Shown one piece after another: positions 63,017 through 64,000 of a stretch of DNA of 64,000 bases. Position 1 is the first letter of the stretch; each line of letters opens with the position of its first letter. A program made the translations under genes and the position numbers. The DNA is taken from positions 2,757,778-2,821,777 of the forward strand of contig JAPOWR010000001.1 of the NCBI GenBank assembly GCA_026707545.1, read 5' to 3'. The notes under the pieces are model-generated. The model was not told the DNA's origin, ran no database searches, and was given only the letters and a program-made list of their open reading frames with translations. The DNA comes from Acidobacteriota bacterium. Its GTDB lineage: Bacteria > Acidobacteriota > Thermoanaerobaculia > Multivoradales > Multivoraceae.

Positions 63017-64000
63017 ATGACGATGGCTCAAAAGGACAGCGACCGGCTACACCTACCAAGCCTGTCAGTCTCAGGGTTTCTGGGGCTCGACCGCCTATCG
63101 ATTCGTCGTCTCGGCCGCGTCACACTTCTCGCTGGACGGAACAGCGTCGGTAAGACGACAGTGCTTGATGCCGTGCGAACCTACGCAGCGCGAGGGCGCC
63201 CCAGACTCCTGCAGGAACTGTTGGAGGGACGCGAGGAGTTCGTCGAAACCGCCTCCGACGAAGACCGCCATCGGTCGGCCTTCGCTGACGCTGCCGCTCT
63301 GTTTCACGGCCGAGGAGAGGCACGGGCGACAGCCATCGCAATCGGCCCAGCCTCGGGCAGGGACAAACTCACCGTAGAGCAATCGACGCCCGACGACTGG
63401 TCGGAAGAACAGATGAAGCTGCTCTCCGACCTTTCGGCCGACTCGGATACTCAGGCCCTGAGGATTCAGTTCCAAGGCAATGAGATGTTCCTGCCCTGGA
63501 TGGGAGCCGACGAACGACGCGGGATTCCCCGTGGGCCTTCCTACTTCCACCGCCGGCGCGCGGAACGCGAGTGGCCGGCAGCCATCGAGTGCGAGTCCTT
63601 AGGCCCTGATCTTGTGCCCAACCACGACTTGGCTCGATTCTGGGACAACGTCGCGCTGACCAAAGACGAGGACTTTTCGGTACAGGCGCTGCGACCAGTT
63701 CTCGGCCAAGAGATCGAGCGCGTTGCTGTGGTCGGGAGCGATGGGCCCCGGTTCCGCTACAGCAGACGGGTCGTAGTGAAGCTGCGCGGGCACGACCGAC
63801 CCGTTCCCCTTAAGAGCCTGGGCGACGGGGCAACACGGATGTTCAGCGTTGCTTTGGCTCTGACCAACAGTCGCGATGGAATCCTGGTCATCGACGAAGC
63901 TGAGAACGGCCTCCACTACTCGGTCGAGACGGCGTATTGGCGCATGGTACTGCGCGCAGCCCATGAGGGAAACGTGCAGGTGCTAGCAACCACCCACAGT
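63017..64000 (+). CDS. AAA ATPase, AAA15/OLD-like (3' end cut)
   Basis: At least 328 residues; the frame stays open to the window edge. The opening LSVSGFLGLDRLSI leads to the Walker A motif LLAGRNSVGKTTVLDAVR at about residue 40. Much later come the signature-like SLGDGATRMFSVALAL, Walker B GILVIDEAENGLHYSV, and the His switch VLATTHS at the very end. This split ABC-type head with a long insertion fits the AAA15/OLD-like ATPases. Members often pair with a TOPRIM- or DUF3226-type gene, and several such pairs act in anti-phage defence. The partner would lie beyond the window. The ATG at 63017 was chosen; a second ATG lies two codons in. Confidence 0.8.
   Translation, partial: MTMAQKDSDRLHLPSLSVSGFLGLDRLSIRRLGRVTLLAGRNSVGKTTVLDAVRTYAARGRPRLLQELLEGREEFVETASDEDRHRSAFADAAALFHGRGEARATAIAIGPASGRDKLTVEQSTPDDWSEEQMKLLSDLSADSDTQALRIQFQGNEMFLPWMGADERRGIPRGPSYFHRRRAEREWPAAIECESLGPDLVPNHDLARFWDNVALTKDEDFSVQALRPVLGQEIERVAVVGSDGPRFRYSRRVVVKLRGHDRPVPLKSLGDGATRMFSVALALTNSRDGILVIDEAENGLHYSVETAYWRMVLRAAHEGNVQVLATTHS

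Overview
The window is high-GC bacterial chromosome (about two thirds G+C by eye) packed with genes on both strands. I see no rRNA, tRNA, CRISPR array, phage or transposase. The gene content suggests a free-living, aerobic, Gram-negative heterotroph: a TonB-dependent receptor with a carboxypeptidase-like N-terminal domain, many secreted beta-propellers and amidohydrolases, a PQQ dehydrogenase, bacterial NHEJ, a glutathione-dependent formaldehyde-type dehydrogenase and several toxin-antitoxin pairs. An uncultured Acidobacteriota-like lineage is my best guess, but this is inference from family content and no marker gene settles it.

Layout. 1-7.3 kb: an unusual tandem M20 peptidase (cut by the window edge), a flippase-like membrane protein converging on a UbiA-type phosphoribosyltransferase, and an operon of a periplasmic binding protein, an output-less HAMP sensor and an OFA-type MFS carrier. 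7.4-9.5 kb: biotin carboxylase and biotin carrier of an acyl-CoA carboxylase, flanked by two diverged repeats. 9.6-15.7 kb: a mevalonate operon (fni, HMG-CoA reductase, mevalonate kinase, a mevalonate-phosphate decarboxylase, isopentenyl phosphate kinase) ending in a DtxR-type regulator. No phosphomevalonate kinase is present, so the order of reactions fits the alternative, decarboxylate-first mevalonate route. 15.9-19 kb: HicBA, a 148-bp repeat with 19-bp perfect terminal inverted repeats, moaA and a Phd-VapC pair. 19-30 kb: housekeeping and metabolic genes (NudC, amino-acid dehydrogenase, TlpA, MBL hydrolase, Tat-exported Gfo/Idh oxidoreductase, adenosine deaminase, MT-A70 methyltransferase, M1 peptidase, aquaporin, class III alcohol dehydrogenase). 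30-34 kb: infC with an ATC start, then divergent Ku and LigD. 34-41 kb: an MFS carrier fused to a TonB-dependent receptor, gamma-glutamyltransferase and a glutamate-cysteine ligase homologue. 41.3 kb: the second copy of the 148-bp repeat, inverted.

42.8-45 kb holds the most striking pair: a sterol C-24 methyltransferase (Erg6/SMT) homologue 16 bp ahead of a Rieske oxygenase resembling DAF-36/Neverland cholesterol 7-desaturases. With the isoprenoid operon 27 kb away this suggests sterol tailoring in a bacterium; squalene epoxidase and oxidosqualene cyclase are not in the window. 45-63 kb is a secreted-protein region: propellers, an active/inactive amidohydrolase pair overlapping by ATGA, a lipoprotein amidohydrolase, a PQQ enzyme, an Nramp-like carrier, a DUF3500 protein, a second Phd-VapC pair, a MerC-like protein and a large propeller-metallohydrolase. 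The window ends inside an AAA ATPase.

Several starts are non-ATG. The infC ATC start and the VapC CTG start are supported by conserved N-terminal residues lying upstream of the first conventional start.
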